From Eonycteris spelaea (lineage: Eukaryota; Chordata; Mammalia; Chiroptera; Pteropodidae): a DNA stretch of 64,000 bases. The notes below the pieces were generated by a model. That model had not been told where the DNA came from, made no database searches, and saw only the letters and a list, made by a program, of their open reading frames with translations. The stretch covers positions 15,089,001 to 15,153,000 of the forward strand of contig PUFA01000007.1 in the NCBI GenBank assembly GCA_003508835.1, in the 5' to 3' direction. This document shows positions 22,240-32,566 of the stretch, one piece after another. The position numbers and the translations under genes are program-made. The stretch's first letter is position 1, and every line of letters starts with the position of its first letter.

Positions 22240-22390
22240 TCTTTCTATAGCCTCTACTGGCACACTGTATTTGCCTCACCATGACATCTACACTGAATTG
22301 TCACTGTCTAATTGTAGTCGACATTGTAACCTAGAGGTCAGCACAACACCCTCAATAAACTTCTGCTGAATGCCTAAATGGAAATTAAGA
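22240..22390 (+). repeat. L2 LINE 3' end, sense
   Basis: 'cactgtatttgcctcaccat' is the L2 'cactgtattg' region, and 'ccctcaataaacttctgctg' with 'aatgcctaaatgg' is the terminus. Confidence 0.7.
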
Positions 22391-22439
22391 TTTGCCCTAT
22401 ATTTTGGATATCCCCAAAGATTCTGAGAAATAGGAAACA

Positions 22440-22557
22440 AGAGAAGAATTTCCATGAGAGACCACATCTGTTTTGTTCACTGTTGCTTCCTCTGCAGGCA
22501 ACACAGTTCTAGCTAATATTTCAGGTACTCAAGAGCCTCTTGTCCAGTGAATGAATG
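22440..22557 (+). repeat. L2 LINE 3' end, sense
   Basis: 'ccacatctgttttgttcact' leads into 'tttcaggtactcaagagcc' and a 'gtgaatgaatgaac' tail. This terminal target-like repeat is typical of L2. Confidence 0.75.
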
Positions 22558-23284
22558 AACGCGTGTACACACGCATGCATGCATGAGTCTAGTTCCACTG
22601 TCCTTTCAGTGGCACAAAATCAATTGTTAGTCAACACCGAGACTTTTTTTTTTTCCTGTAGCAGCTGCAGAGACACTTCCATCTCTGCCCTTCCTGGCCT
22701 TCTTACATCTCTAGTCCCAGGGAACAAGATAGAGTCACGTTCCCCAGCACCATGTACCACACTTCACACATTCTCAGATTCTTGAAGCAGGAATAGGGAG
22801 TGGAACATTACAAGTTTAAAATTCACTCAAAAAAACAGTGCCTGCAAAGCTTAGAGGTCTCTCCACTGTAATCGTTAGACATTTGGAGCTTATTCGGCCT
22901 TCTCATGTAGGGGTATATTGGAAAATAGGATGTCGGAGAAGGCCTTGGAGAAGCATATGGAAAAAGCCATAAATGCGTGGAGCTCTCTTCCTTTCTAGGG
23001 GAAATGCAGAGGAGGACCATGTGAACGTTTGTAGGAGTTACTGAGAGGCTCAGAATTAGGGTCAATTCTTGTAACAGAATACTGCTTTTCGGCTCCATAA
23101 GATGGTTTCTCGTCGGGGCTTTTTACTCTGGTGAGTTTACTTTGAGCACTTTGAATTCGAGGTTTGCTTACAAGGGACCAAGGTGTTGCTTGTAATGTAA
23201 GGGAGGCCTCTGAATCTTTATCTTTGGTGTAAACTTGCCTTCTGAGCTTTAGGCCTTTATATCAGATTGCCTACCACAGATCTC
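22558..23284. other. No recognised feature
   Basis: Begins with a small alternating purine-pyrimidine stretch ('cgtgtacacacgcatgcatg'), which could adopt Z-DNA. The rest looks unique. Confidence 0.4.
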
Positions 23285-23440
23285 TCCTACCGCTATTTCA
23301 AATGGCACTTGCCCAAAATAGATTTCATTCTCTGCTCCCAGAAGTGATCCACCTTCTATAGATCCCATCAAGATAAAAAGCACTGCCCTCCAAGTCGTCA
23401 GTCACCTGAACAAAAGTGTGGGCATCATCCTCTAAGCTTC
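23285..23440 (+). repeat. Possible L2 LINE fragment, sense
   Basis: 'aagtgtgggcatcatcctct' resembles L2 'acctgggagtcatcctcg'. The remainder is weak. Confidence 0.35.
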
Positions 23441-23444
23441 CCAA

Positions 23445-23605
23445 TAGCGATGGTAATGGATAATGTTTATCGATAGCTTCCTATTGCCAGGTACTATCTA
23501 AGCGTTTTGTGTTCATTAACTCCCCTAGTCATCACTTTAGCCTGTGACTAAAATGAAGTTGTTATCTCCATTTTACAGATGAGGAAACTGAGGTGATTGC
23601 TGAAG
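23445..23605 (-). repeat. MIR SINE, antisense
   Basis: 'ctccattttacagatgagga' followed by 'aactgagg' is diagnostic. 'ctaagcgttttgtgttcatt' covers the 3' end of the element. Confidence 0.9.
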
Positions 23606-23624
23606 TATCCTAATACTTTGCGTA

Positions 23625-23905
23625 CTGCCCCCTCCATGCTGGCTGCCGTGGAGGCCTGACTCATTTTACACATGCACATCTGACTGTGTCATTCTCTTCC
23701 TTAAGGAGCTTCATTGACTCCTCATCGCCTTCAGAATATAGGTCAACCCTTAGCCAGGAGTTCAAGGTCCTTCGTGACCTTGTCACTGAGCACCTGTCTA
23801 TTTCTAGCTTCTCCTGCCTCCCCCCACCCCCACCTCTATGTACTGACCATGCTGGATACTTGCAGCCTTTTGAAATATGCACGTTTCCCTGCCTCATTCA
23901 ATTCT
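23625..23905 (+). repeat. L2 LINE, sense
   Basis: 'ttcattgactcctcatcgcc', 'ttcagaatataggtcaaccc' and 'ttcaaggtccttcgtgacct' are clear L2 signatures. Frames of 94-104 codons here are byproducts of the L2. Confidence 0.85.
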
Positions 23906-24165
23906 TTGTTTATTCTGCAGATCCTTTTGGGGAGCCCACCGTGTGCCAGGACTCTTCTAGGCTTTGGTGATATAGCTGTGAACAAAACAAATCACACCCC
24001 TGCCCCGATGATGGTTCTTGCATTGTAGTGGAGAAGTCAGAAAATACGTAGGCAAATAGCTAACCGTGTACTGTAATGTCACAGTCCTGAGTGCAGTGTG
24101 GAGACATGAAGCAGGGCAAGGGGACAGAGGCACAGGTGATATTGACTTCCCAATAGGCCATCGTG
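23906..24165 (-). repeat. L2 LINE 3' end, antisense
   Basis: 'gtgtgccaggactcttctag', 'ggtgatatagctgtgaacaa' and 'cttgcattgtagtggagaag' are the reverse complement of the L2 end. With the preceding copy it forms an inverted L2 pair. Confidence 0.85.
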
Positions 24166-24194
24166 GGGCCAGAATGGAAGTGAGGAGACCACAT

Positions 24195-24552
24195 GAAGAG
24201 GCTCTCGAGTATTTCTTGTTCCCATCACAGGAATTTCCATTCCCCACCTCCCTCTTCACTCTTTTTTGGGTGACAACTATTCAGCTTTCTACACCCATCT
24301 CAATTGTATGCTATGCCAAAACGGCTTCGTCGAATTCTCTTTTCCATTCTCCTGACACAGAATTGTATCTCGGTTCCCAATACCAAATCTCACTGTTTCG
24401 CATTTATGTGAACATCGGACTTGACTGGCTGTGCCCTCCTTATGGGCAGGATCTCTTCTTCCTTGTGTTCCTCGCTCCCTGTTGTGGCACCTGATACTTG
24501 ATAGCACTCAAGGAGATTTTGTGTGTGAAGGAATAAGTGAATGAACAAATGA
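24195..24552 (+). repeat. L2 LINE 3' region, sense
   Basis: 'cctccttatgggcaggatct', 'cttccttgtgttcctcgctc' and 'ggaataagtgaatgaacaa' close the element in L2 fashion. Confidence 0.7.
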
Positions 24553-25344
24553 AAAGCTTGTTTGGCTAGCACTAAACATTTAAATGCTTATTTGATTGAA
24601 CAAAGGGAAGCTTTAAATAATTCAGTTCAGTCAAAATGGGCTATGTATGCATAGGCCAGCTTTTGAATATAATGTCCAGATGTAAAGACATCAGGTTTCA
24701 GAAATCGTTGTGGAAACTCGATTTGTGGAAGCCCAGAACAGACCTTTTGATAACAGTGCCATCTGTTGGAAAGAGCTCAAGGCTGTTAGCTCACTTACCA
24801 ACCTTTCTTCCTGATTCCCAGCGCCACTCACAGTGGTCCAGAGGACCTGCATGCTTAAAAGTAGCTAGTAGCAGTCAAACAGCACCGGACTTCACACCTT
24901 TTTGTTTTATCTTGTCAAGCACTTCTGCAAAACTCACTTCAGCTTCATTAGGATGGAGGATGTGACTTATGGCTTCTCAGGGTGCTCATTTGCTGAATGG
25001 CCGTCAGTTGGTTTTTTTGTATGTCTGTGCCTCACTTAAAATAAACCTGATATAAAAAAATCTTTTTTTTTTTTTAAAACACAAATGACCCAAAAGTGAT
25101 TTATTTTATAGACTTAAATCATTATAGGATTCCTTTAACTAACTAGGTTTCCTTAATGCATTTAATGCAATCTGTTAAAGAAAAACATCTACTTGCAACT
25201 GCTTAGGGTCCTCGAGCAATGAAGTTTGAGCAGTTCCTGCAACAATGCTTATTGGCCAACCCTGGTAGGTGGTTCTTTGCTGGTTCTGTGGGAGACCCTG
25301 GGAGTACAAGAGAGCAGATTCTGGCTCAGTCTAGACCTGCTGTG
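24553..25344. other. No recognised feature
   Basis: No repeat is recognised except a T-run at about 25062-25076. The 109-codon open frame at 24636-24965 has no domain. Confidence 0.4.
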
Positions 25345-25482
25345 CCTGAAATGTAGCCCCTAGTCACTCGTGGCTCCTAAGCACTTGAAATGTGGCTAAT
25401 GCAAAGAACTGAATTTTTAACCTAATTTAATTTAATTTAATTATAATGAATTAAAATTTAAAACCTGACGTTTGATTCAGCT
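25345..25482 (-). mobile_element. MER5-type hAT-Charlie MITE, antisense
   Basis: 'cctagtcactcgtggctcct', 'aagcacttgaaatgtggcta' and 'gaactgaatttttaacctaa' match the reverse of the element at 10645. A TTTAA-rich stretch (25421-25446) marks its AT-rich middle. Confidence 0.85.
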
Positions 25483-26035
25483 ACTAGACAAATCCTAAGT
25501 ACGTTTGGAACAACTGGGTACATGTATTTGCTTTCTCAGCTATAAATTTTATGAATTCTAGATACAGATCAAGTATTTCTGATGAATTTAGTGTACCAGT
25601 GAACATGTATCTTATATGCACTGATTTTGAAGACTTTAGTAAAAATAGAATGTAAAAATTTCTCACAATTGTCCTTTTATACCAATTACATGTTGAAATA
25701 TTTTGGATTAAAATGTTAAAATTAACTTCACTAGTTTATTTTTACTTTTTAAAAGTGAGTATTGAAAATTTCTTGGCTCACATTATATTTCTACTAAACA
25801 GCACTGGCAGTCTGTCCTGGGGATGCCCATTACTTCTTTATCACACATATCCTGTTCTGTGTGAAACCACACAGCCTGCACGGGACACCCAACATACCAA
25901 CAACTCTGGCTTATGATCCCATCTGCGCCTCGCACATGAAGTTTTGAGAGAGAGTCTTGTATCTTTCCCGTAAGTCTCCCTTGGTGTGAATCCTTGAGAG
26001 GATTTCTGATTCTTAAAGCTAATGATTTGTACATG
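25483..26035. other. No recognised feature
   Basis: AT-rich and apparently unique. A conserved element or a very old repeat could be hidden here. Confidence 0.35.
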
Positions 26036-26073
26036 TGCACACGTGTACACGCACACACACACACTCACACTCA
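26036..26073 (+). repeat. Imperfect (CA)n microsatellite
   Basis: CA-rich, with 'acgtgtacacgcac' and 'actcacactcac' interruptions. Confidence 0.85.
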
Positions 26074-26189
26074 CGTGAGATTAGGGAAATGAGCGGAACC
26101 TTTGTAGAAATAAAAAAGGCATCAACATATACAAACATTGAAATCAGAGAAGTGAGCATGTATATGCAGGCAGAGGGAAAGCGGTATGA

Positions 26190-26692
26190 GGATGGACTAG
26201 AACTGGAGTCCTCAAAAGACGGTCTGGAGATGACTTGGGGACCTTGAAGACCTTTTCAAAGGGTTCTCTGTAAGGTCAAAATCATTTTCCTAGGAATACT
26301 AAGATGTTATTTGTTTTTCTCGTTCGCATGCTTTCATGAGTGGTGGAATTTTCTGGAGACAGCATAATGTGTGATAAAGCAACAGATTAAATGCAAAAGC
26401 AAATACGAGATCCCAGCTTGCTTTTTCTTTCTTCTGTTAAACCATATAAATGAAAGAGATTCATGAAAATGTCAAATGCCACTCTTCTCACCATTTTTTT
26501 TGATTCTGCAAAATAGTTATTGTTTATAAAAATATATATGTTAACATGTAAAGACTTTATTAAATATTTTAAAGTTTCTCCATTTTTATTGCTAATATGT
26601 TCAACATCCATAGATATAACCTGTATAAAAAAAAGCTCTTTGTTGTCCTCAGTAATTTTTAAGAGTATAAATGGTCCTGAGCAGAAAATAGT
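26190..26692 (+). mobile_element. hAT DNA transposon, internally deleted, with transposase C-terminal remnant
   Basis: The left part ('gaccttgaagaccttttcaa', 'aaggtcaaaatcattttcct', 'aagatgttatttgtttttct') matches the 5' end of a hAT element. The right part ('aaaagctctttgttgtcctc', 'agtaatttttaagagtataa') matches its 3' end. At 26381-26422 the frame reads NRLNAKANTRSQLA, like the conserved hAT C-terminal dimerisation motif, and is then broken. Most of the transposase is deleted, so this is inactive. Confidence 0.75.
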
Positions 26693-26794
26693 AAGATAAA
26701 TCAGCAAAGAGGAGATCTCATTTAACGTTGCTCTGAGATTTTATTTTCTGTTTATAATGCCTGCGTCTCAAACAGGACCAGCAAAGGTGTAATT

Positions 26795-26930
26795 ACAGCA
26801 GTTCTCAACCTTGACATCAAAAATCAATTTAGGGGACTAAAAATAAACACTGATTCACAAGCCTCCTTCTCCAGATATTTGTATCATAAAACCTGAGAGG
26901 AGATCCAAGAATCTGCATTTAAAATAAAAG
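26795..26930 (+). mobile_element. hAT-Charlie MITE (MER3-like)
   Basis: 'cagcagttctcaaccttgac' is the typical hAT terminal repeat, followed by 'ctgattcacaagcctccttc' and 'agaatctgcatttaaaa'. The 3' terminal repeat is missing. Confidence 0.6.
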
Positions 26931-27409
26931 AGCCTCGGGTGTTTCTTTGCAGGACTAACAAAGAGCAGGGAAGAACAGACACCATTTAACTACAAAGAGA
27001 TGGGCTGCAGGCGATGAAAAGCCAAGGAGGGGCCAGCCCCAGCCTGGCTAGAGCCTTTTTCTGGCAGCTCTGTGGGTGAACTGGGGGTGTGTGAGAAGCT
27101 GGTTGTTTAGGTCAGAGAGAGTTGCTTGCACCGAGGTGGCCTTTGCGTTCCTGGCTTCCTCCTTGACACTCCGCTTGAGCTGGTGGCATGGGTTCATTCG
27201 GAAGTTCTCAAGGGCACATCCTGAAACCAGGATCCAGCAGGGTTGAGAATTGGAAAAGATGAGATGCTGCAAATGTGAGCCTTATTTCTAGAATTTTAGC
27301 TTTTTAGAAAATGTTCTCGGGACTGAAAGTGGCTTCTGAAGCAGAGGCTAGCTGTATTTCAAGAGGTAGGCTGGACTTGTCATTTGTATAGCAAACCAGC
27401 AGAAGGTTT

Positions 27410-27411
<2 letters not shown>
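26931..27411. other. No recognised feature
   Basis: Somewhat G+C-richer unique sequence, 'gaggggccagccccagcctg' near 27027. No exon or repeat is recognised. Confidence 0.4.

Positions 27412-27462
<51 letters not shown>
27412..27462 (+). repeat. (TG)n microsatellite
   Basis: About 25 perfect TG units, one of the longest uninterrupted arrays in the window. Likely polymorphic and Z-DNA-prone. Confidence 0.97.
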
Positions 27463-27465
<3 letters not shown>

Positions 27466-27949
27466 GGGAGAAGAAGAAATGGATAAAGGCTGGGTTTAGA
27501 GCTATAAAATGAGAGAAAATCATCAATATAATAAATGAAATTGGGATTATGACATGTAACCTCTATCAATTTAACCTAGATCAGTGTAATAACTGGCTGC
27601 TTCACTGAAATATGCAATACCATTTCAGTGCTAGTAGACAAAACAATCATTTCATCAGATTCTAATGTTGACACTGGCTGTTGCTACTTTTTGGTGTCTG
27701 ATTTCCCTGTTAGCACCAGACTGTGAGGCAAACAATGACATACTCCTGTGAAGGGATCAATATGTCTATTCAGCAATCACAGAAGCTCAAAGCAGTAGTG
27801 CAAGTGAGTTTTCTTCTTAAGTACCAACTCTAATTGATTGCAGTGGCTCTTTGAGAACTGAATTGCATTGAGAAGGACTTGAAGAGGCTTTGGAGCTCAG
27901 TAGGAAAGTTTACCATTCATTGATTAGTGATGTTTGCCGTGAGTATTAG
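27463..27949. other. Repeat-poor AT-rich block
   Basis: No repeat is recognised. 27600-27800 has low CpG and several short AT-rich motifs; it could be a conserved noncoding element. Confidence 0.3.
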
Positions 27950-28062
27950 ATTATAGAATCTATTTAGGGCAGGGATTGGTTTCATTTACTGCTAGGTCCC
28001 AGCACCTAGACATGTCCTGCACATAGCATAAATACTTGTTAAAGGATTGAGTATCGGAGGAG
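27950..28062 (+). repeat. L2 LINE 3' end, sense
   Basis: 'tagggcagggattggtttca', 'taggtcccagcacctagaca' and 'gcacatagcataaatacttg' closely match L2. Confidence 0.9.
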
Positions 28063-28404
28063 AAGAAATGATGGCATAAAAATCAGGCATTTTGCCATCC
28101 CTGGTAAGGTGTTCAAGGCAGAATGAGAAACCTAGGAAGCCCTCAGAGCAGCCTCAGTTATGCACTGTGGACTTACTACTTCAGCAACTTGTGTGTAGAT
28201 CTCTACCTTGTCCTTCCAAGCCAAGGGTATCGTAAAGTGCCTCAAATGCTGGTCCTTACAGGACTCCAGTGCTTTGAATATCGATGCTGCAGGTTTGTCA
28301 CTGCTCACCTGTGTGCTTCCTGGTTCTCTGGGCTTTAATGTTCCACTCCTTCCACTCTTGTCTGATTACCTTACTCTAAGTCACAGCTAGGCCTGACTGC
28401 ACTG
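28063..28404. other. No recognised feature
   Basis: Short unique stretch between L2 and MIR. Confidence 0.4.
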
Positions 28405-28640
28405 CTAGAAATAATAACTATTTCTTTAATGAGTGCTTACCGTTTTCTAAGCGTTCTACTTTATGTGTGCTATATCATTTAATTCTCATAAACCTAATAA
28501 GATAAACACTTAGTATTTGATGGGAAGAAATTGAAAGTCATGGATGTTAACTTGCTTAAGGTCACAGTAAGTGGCAGAATTGAGATTCAGATTCAGGATG
28601 GGCTGACCTGGAAGTCTGTGTTCTTGATTCTGAAACTATT
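28405..28640 (-). repeat. MIR SINE, antisense, long copy
   Basis: 'ttaatgagtgcttaccgttt', 'atcatttaattctcataaac' and 'ttgcttaaggtcacagtaag' are in antisense MIR order. Confidence 0.88.
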
Positions 28641-29244
28641 TCTGATCTCACACCAGCGTGATCTTAACACATAAAATAGATGGTTGTCCGTCCAAACCAT
28701 CCTAAAGTATCCCTGATCCTGGCGGTGGTTCATTTACTCATAGCTGATGCTTCCGTCCACATGCAGAAGCCATCCAGGTTGGCTCTGTTCCACCCCCTGA
28801 ATTCCAGCTCACCACTCAAACCGCAAGCTCCCCTGGCTCTCCAGCCCTCCAGAGCAGACGTCCAGTGTGTGTAGCCTCTTCTGACTTCACAGTGTGTCCA
28901 AGGGCATCATTTTGCTCTTCAGCAAATCTAATTAAATTCATGTCTAATTGTTGCCAGAACTCTTCTTCGGAAGCCAATTAAGGGATTTCTGCACAATCAC
29001 TGTTGGAAATGCATTCTAGCTCTGACCAACTCTGACTGGTAGCAAATTCCTTTTTATATCTAATCAAGATTTCTCTGGATTCACTTGGCCCATTTCTTCA
29101 TGTCACCTTGCTAAAGAGAAGGAAAACTGCCGATCTTTCTCCCCATTTCATCCCTTATATAAACGAAGATCTCAGACTTCTTTACTGAATTTGGAAAACA
29201 GTAAATCTTTGTTTGGTCACCTTTTTTTCTAGAATGATGTATTC
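28641..29244. other. No recognised feature
   Basis: Contains 'aatctaattaaattcatgtc' and other AT-rich cores around 28920-29010. No repeat is firmly recognised. Confidence 0.35.
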
Positions 29245-29765
29245 GTTTTCTATGGCAGCCATAACAAATCGCCACAAACATGGTGGCTTAAATAACATCA
29301 GTTTAAAAATAAACATATATTTAAAATAAAATAAGAATTTACTTTAAAATAAAATTTGCTCTCTTACTGTGCTGGAAGTCAGAAGGCCAAAATCAGTTTC
29401 ACTGAGCACAAGGGAGTTCTTCTGGAGACTCCTGAGAAGGAGAATGTGTTTTTAAGCCTTTTTCAGCTTCTGATAGCCGTACAGTCCTTGACTTTGTGAC
29501 CTCTTCCTCCATCTTCCAAGACTATTACTCCAACCTCTGCTTCCATCAGCACATCATCTTTTTTCTCTTTTACTCCTGTGTCTCTTATAAGGGCTCTTGG
29601 GATTATTTGGGCCAGTCTAGATTATGCAGGAAAATCTCTCCCTGTTCAGATCCTTAGTTACTTCAGCAAACTTCTGTTTGCCATAAGGTAACATTTAAAG
29701 TTCCAAGGATCAGGACCTAGGCATATTTGGGGATGTGTATCATCATTTCAGCCTACCAACAAATT
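29245..29765 (-). mobile_element. MLT1-type LTR, antisense, with AT-rich expansion
   Basis: 'ctatggcagccataacaaat', 'cgccacaaacatggtggctt' and 'catcatttcagcctaccaac' are antisense MLT1 ends. An AAAATAAA-rich stretch (29300-29358) lengthens the left part. Confidence 0.75.
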
Positions 29766-29869
29766 ACCATGTCTAGACCAAAAGAATCTCCTTTTGGCGC
29801 TGAATATCCCAAAGCTGAATTTAGCTTTCTGGACTGTCATTTTTCAGTGATTTCCTTACTCATCAGAAA

Positions 29870-29962
29870 ATTATGTTTCTGTAAAAGTAATGCATAGTCA
29901 ATGTAGACAAGTTTAGAAAATAGAGGTAATTAATAAGACAAAAATGTGCATTTAAAATACTA
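29870..29962 (-). repeat. Possible L1/HAL1 3' fragment
   Basis: 'tgtaaaagtaatgcatagtc' followed by 'aatgtagacaagtttagaaa' resembles a common segment of old L1-related 3' ends. Orientation and family are uncertain. Confidence 0.35.
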
Positions 29963-30099
29963 CGAGGCTACCTAAGTTTTTGGAGGAATCCATCCATTCA
30001 CCATGTGAGGGAAACTCTAAGTCACTACTACTCCCTGACTGTTTTCAGAACTTGAAATTTTCCTAAATGGTATCCTGATTCTTACATCTAGTCAAGATG

Positions 30100-30232
30100 A
30101 TCTCATCTCATTTTGTGTAAAAAATGAGCAGAAGGGTCAGGAATAGTAAATGACTTGTTCAAGGTCTCATAACTAGTAAGTGAAGAACTAGGTTAGAAAT
30201 TAGATTCCTTAGTTTCCAGTTCTTAGTGAATA
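30100..30232 (-). repeat. MIR SINE, antisense
   Basis: 'atgacttgttcaaggtctca' and 'taactagtaagtgaagaact' match the antisense MIR middle. Confidence 0.7.
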
Positions 30233-30514
30233 AGAAGGTGGGAACAGCCTGAGAGAGAGGGGTCCAGGTTGGGTACCACCTGTTTGGAACACTTACCAGG
30301 AGACGAGTGGGAGCTGCCAGTGTTTGATGATCACTGTTGAAAAGCCAACTAAGATGAAAGTAATGGGTAGGTTTCTTGTTCTGCTATTATTTCCATTGGG
30401 GCTTGAGGCTGATGATTCTAAATCTATTCCCGAAATGAAGAAGTTGCATTTTATTAACATTTTCACTTTTGAGGTATTTTCAGTTTCTACTGCCTTTTGT
30501 AGCAAAGTCTAGTG
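30233..30514. other. No recognised feature
   Basis: A spacer between two MIRs. Nothing is recognised. Confidence 0.4.
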
Positions 30515-30690
30515 CTTAAAAAGTTCGGGCTTTTTAACCCAAATGGAACTGGGTTCAGATGATGTTTCTGTTGTTATGTGCTTGCTGTGGGGCCTAGGGC
30601 CAGTTATTTAGCCCTATGAGCCTCAGTTTCCTAATGTGCAAAATTGGATACCAATATAACACCTGCTTACATTGATAAGGATGCTTTTGG
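30515..30690 (+). repeat. MIR SINE, sense
   Basis: 'aaatggaactgggttcagat', 'ggccagttatttagccctat' and 'agcctcagtttcctaatgtg' match MIR. Confidence 0.88.
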
Positions 30691-31244
30691 AAAATTCACA
30701 AATTGCAAAATTTGAAAATTGAAAGCATTCAAACTTGGAAACTTTCAGAACTTGAAAAATTCATATCAGTTGTTTAAACAATAAATACCAGGAGTAAATA
30801 AATGTAGCTTCAGGCCGAGTGTTGATTTAGTAAGTCTCTAGTTTTCTCACTCTTTATTTCTCAGCTCTGCTTCTTCAGCATTGGCTCTTATCTTGGAATT
30901 ACATCCTCTTACGTGTCTAGAATGTCTGGCAGCACATAGTGGGGCCACATGCTCCACGTTCAAGTACTACAGAGAAGAGGGAAACCATATCTGTACATCT
31001 CTGGGAAATTCTTGAGCTTTCTTCTGACCGTGCTGCTCAGGGCTTGTCTGTCCCCGAACTAAACACTCTGGTGGGGGACAGGGGACATATACACGGGCTG
31101 ATGAAGCCAGTAGATCTACTTCCAGAGCTGGGGCTGAGCCCAGTGCCACAGAGCTGCATGGGGATGATGGCAGGAGGCGTGGTTTCCCATGGGAAATTCA
31201 GAGCAGCGCTTTCAGGAGGCCGAGGGAAAGAATGTGTCCGTTCA
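30691..31244. other. Self-similar AT tract, then unremarkable DNA
   Basis: 30693-30765 repeats short 'gaaaatt' and 'aaacttgga' type words with both orientations represented. The rest shows nothing recognisable. Confidence 0.4.
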
Positions 31245-31350
31245 CCTGTTTCTCAGTGTGCTTGGCAGGATTAAATGTGACAATGAATATAAAGCATTTG
31301 GCGTGATGCTTGGCACATAGGAAGTATCCAGTTATTATTAGCTTAGTATT
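31245..31350 (+). repeat. MIR SINE 3' half, sense
   Basis: 'ggattaaatgtgacaatgaa', 'gatgcttggcacataggaag' and 'tatccagttattattagc' are the MIR tail. Confidence 0.85.
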
Positions 31351-31375
31351 TAGTTATTATTTTTCTGCCTCTCAG

Positions 31376-31428
31376 GTGTGCACATACACACACCCTCACA
31401 CACACACACATACACACATACCCCATCA
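31376..31428 (+). repeat. (CA)n imperfect microsatellite
   Basis: CA units with 'ccctcaca' and 'catacaca' interruptions, next to a MIR tail. Confidence 0.9.
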
Positions 31429-32246
31429 TATGTGTATATTGTAGGAAATGTAGAAACGAAAGATAAGCAAAGGGAGCTTCCATGACAGCATTCCTCATAC
31501 GAAAGGAGATGGGCTCAAGACGGCTTTTTTGTGACAGGAAACTCAACCCTTAGTGGGATGAGGACTCGCCAGAAGTTCACGTGGTAGCAGGATGGTAGCC
31601 AGACCCCGGGCCCCTTGGCCCCAGCCCAGCTGTCTCTTCCCCTCGATCGCCCTGCTCTCGTTAGCTGTCCTGCCTTTCCTAGGTGCCTCAGTAGAGCCGG
31701 ACTTGGCAGCCAACCTGACAATGATATATGGCCCTGGGAGTCCCCAGAAAGGGTACTTTGGAGCCTCTGTGAACATGGGGGTTAAAGGGATTAGCTACAT
31801 CTGGAAAGCTGTGGACGCTTCCACCTGAGGAGTGCTGTCTGCCACTCTGTCCCTGCATGCGCCTTTTCTCTGTCATAATCTGCCTCAAACCTGTCATAAT
31901 ACGGGAAGCTGCCAATTAGGAGGGCCACTTCCAGCTGTTCGGTTCTGTGCCCACCTCGTGGCGATCTCCTCCCACTTCCCCCCAATGTTTCCATTAGGGA
32001 GGGAAGGGTCCCTATGGTAAGATTACTCCCCGATGGCAGCAGGACACAACACAGCCAAATTTATGTCAGAAAGCTGAAATCAGTTCTTGCTGACAGCGGT
32101 GATAACGGTGTCTTCAACATGACCTAGTTTATTGCTCTGCACCTGGTCTGAGTTGATAAATTCTTCCCGAAAGACAGACTGGTCATGTAGGCATCTGAAG
32201 GGAAAAATAGCTTTTGAACTATGGTAGGTGCAACTTCAGGGGCTAG
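31429..32246. other. G+C-richer unique block with a signal-peptide-like open frame
   Basis: No repeat is recognised. A 78-codon frame at 31592-31828 starts in a good Kozak context (A at -3, G at +4). Its first 32 residues contain a hydrophobic stretch (FPSIALLSLAVLPFLGA) resembling a signal peptide, followed by an NLT sequon. No homologue is recognised, and the local C+T bias could produce such a peptide by chance. Confidence 0.25.
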
Positions 32247-32318
32247 GAGGAGAAGGAGGAGAAGGAGGGAAGGAGGGAAGGAGGAGAGAGAGAGAAGGAA
32301 GGAGGGGGAAAGAAGGAG
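32247..32318 (+). repeat. GGA/GA purine tract
   Basis: About 70 bases of nearly pure purine built of GGAGAA, GGAAGGA and GA units. A possible triplex or polypurine element. Confidence 0.9.
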
Positions 32319-32324
32319 TGTAAC

Positions 32325-32566
32325 AAATGCTGACATTTATTGAGTAACAGGCACTGGAGTGTGTGCTTTAAACACATTTTCTCTAACTTCCTTCACAGCT
32401 ATACAAAATAAACAGAATTCCAGTGATTAGAGAACCAGAGCCCAGAGAAGCTAAGTAATTTAATTCACCCAGGGTCCCACAGCTAGTAAGTGGGGAAGCC
32501 CAGTTCAGACCCAGTTCCGTCTGGTTTTAGAGCCCAAGCTCTTTACGCCTTGTGCTGCTTCTCGTT
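32325..32566 (-). repeat. Nearly full-length MIR SINE, antisense
   Basis: 'tgacatttattgagtaacag', 'gcccagagaagctaagtaat' and 'cccacagctagtaagtgggg' are in antisense MIR order, and it ends in an 'agctctttacgccttgtgct' type segment. Confidence 0.92.

Noticed and set aside
23686..24028. Overlapping open frames of about 100 codons
   Set aside because: They fall inside L2 copies in both orientations and are not parts of the L2 protein in a consistent frame.
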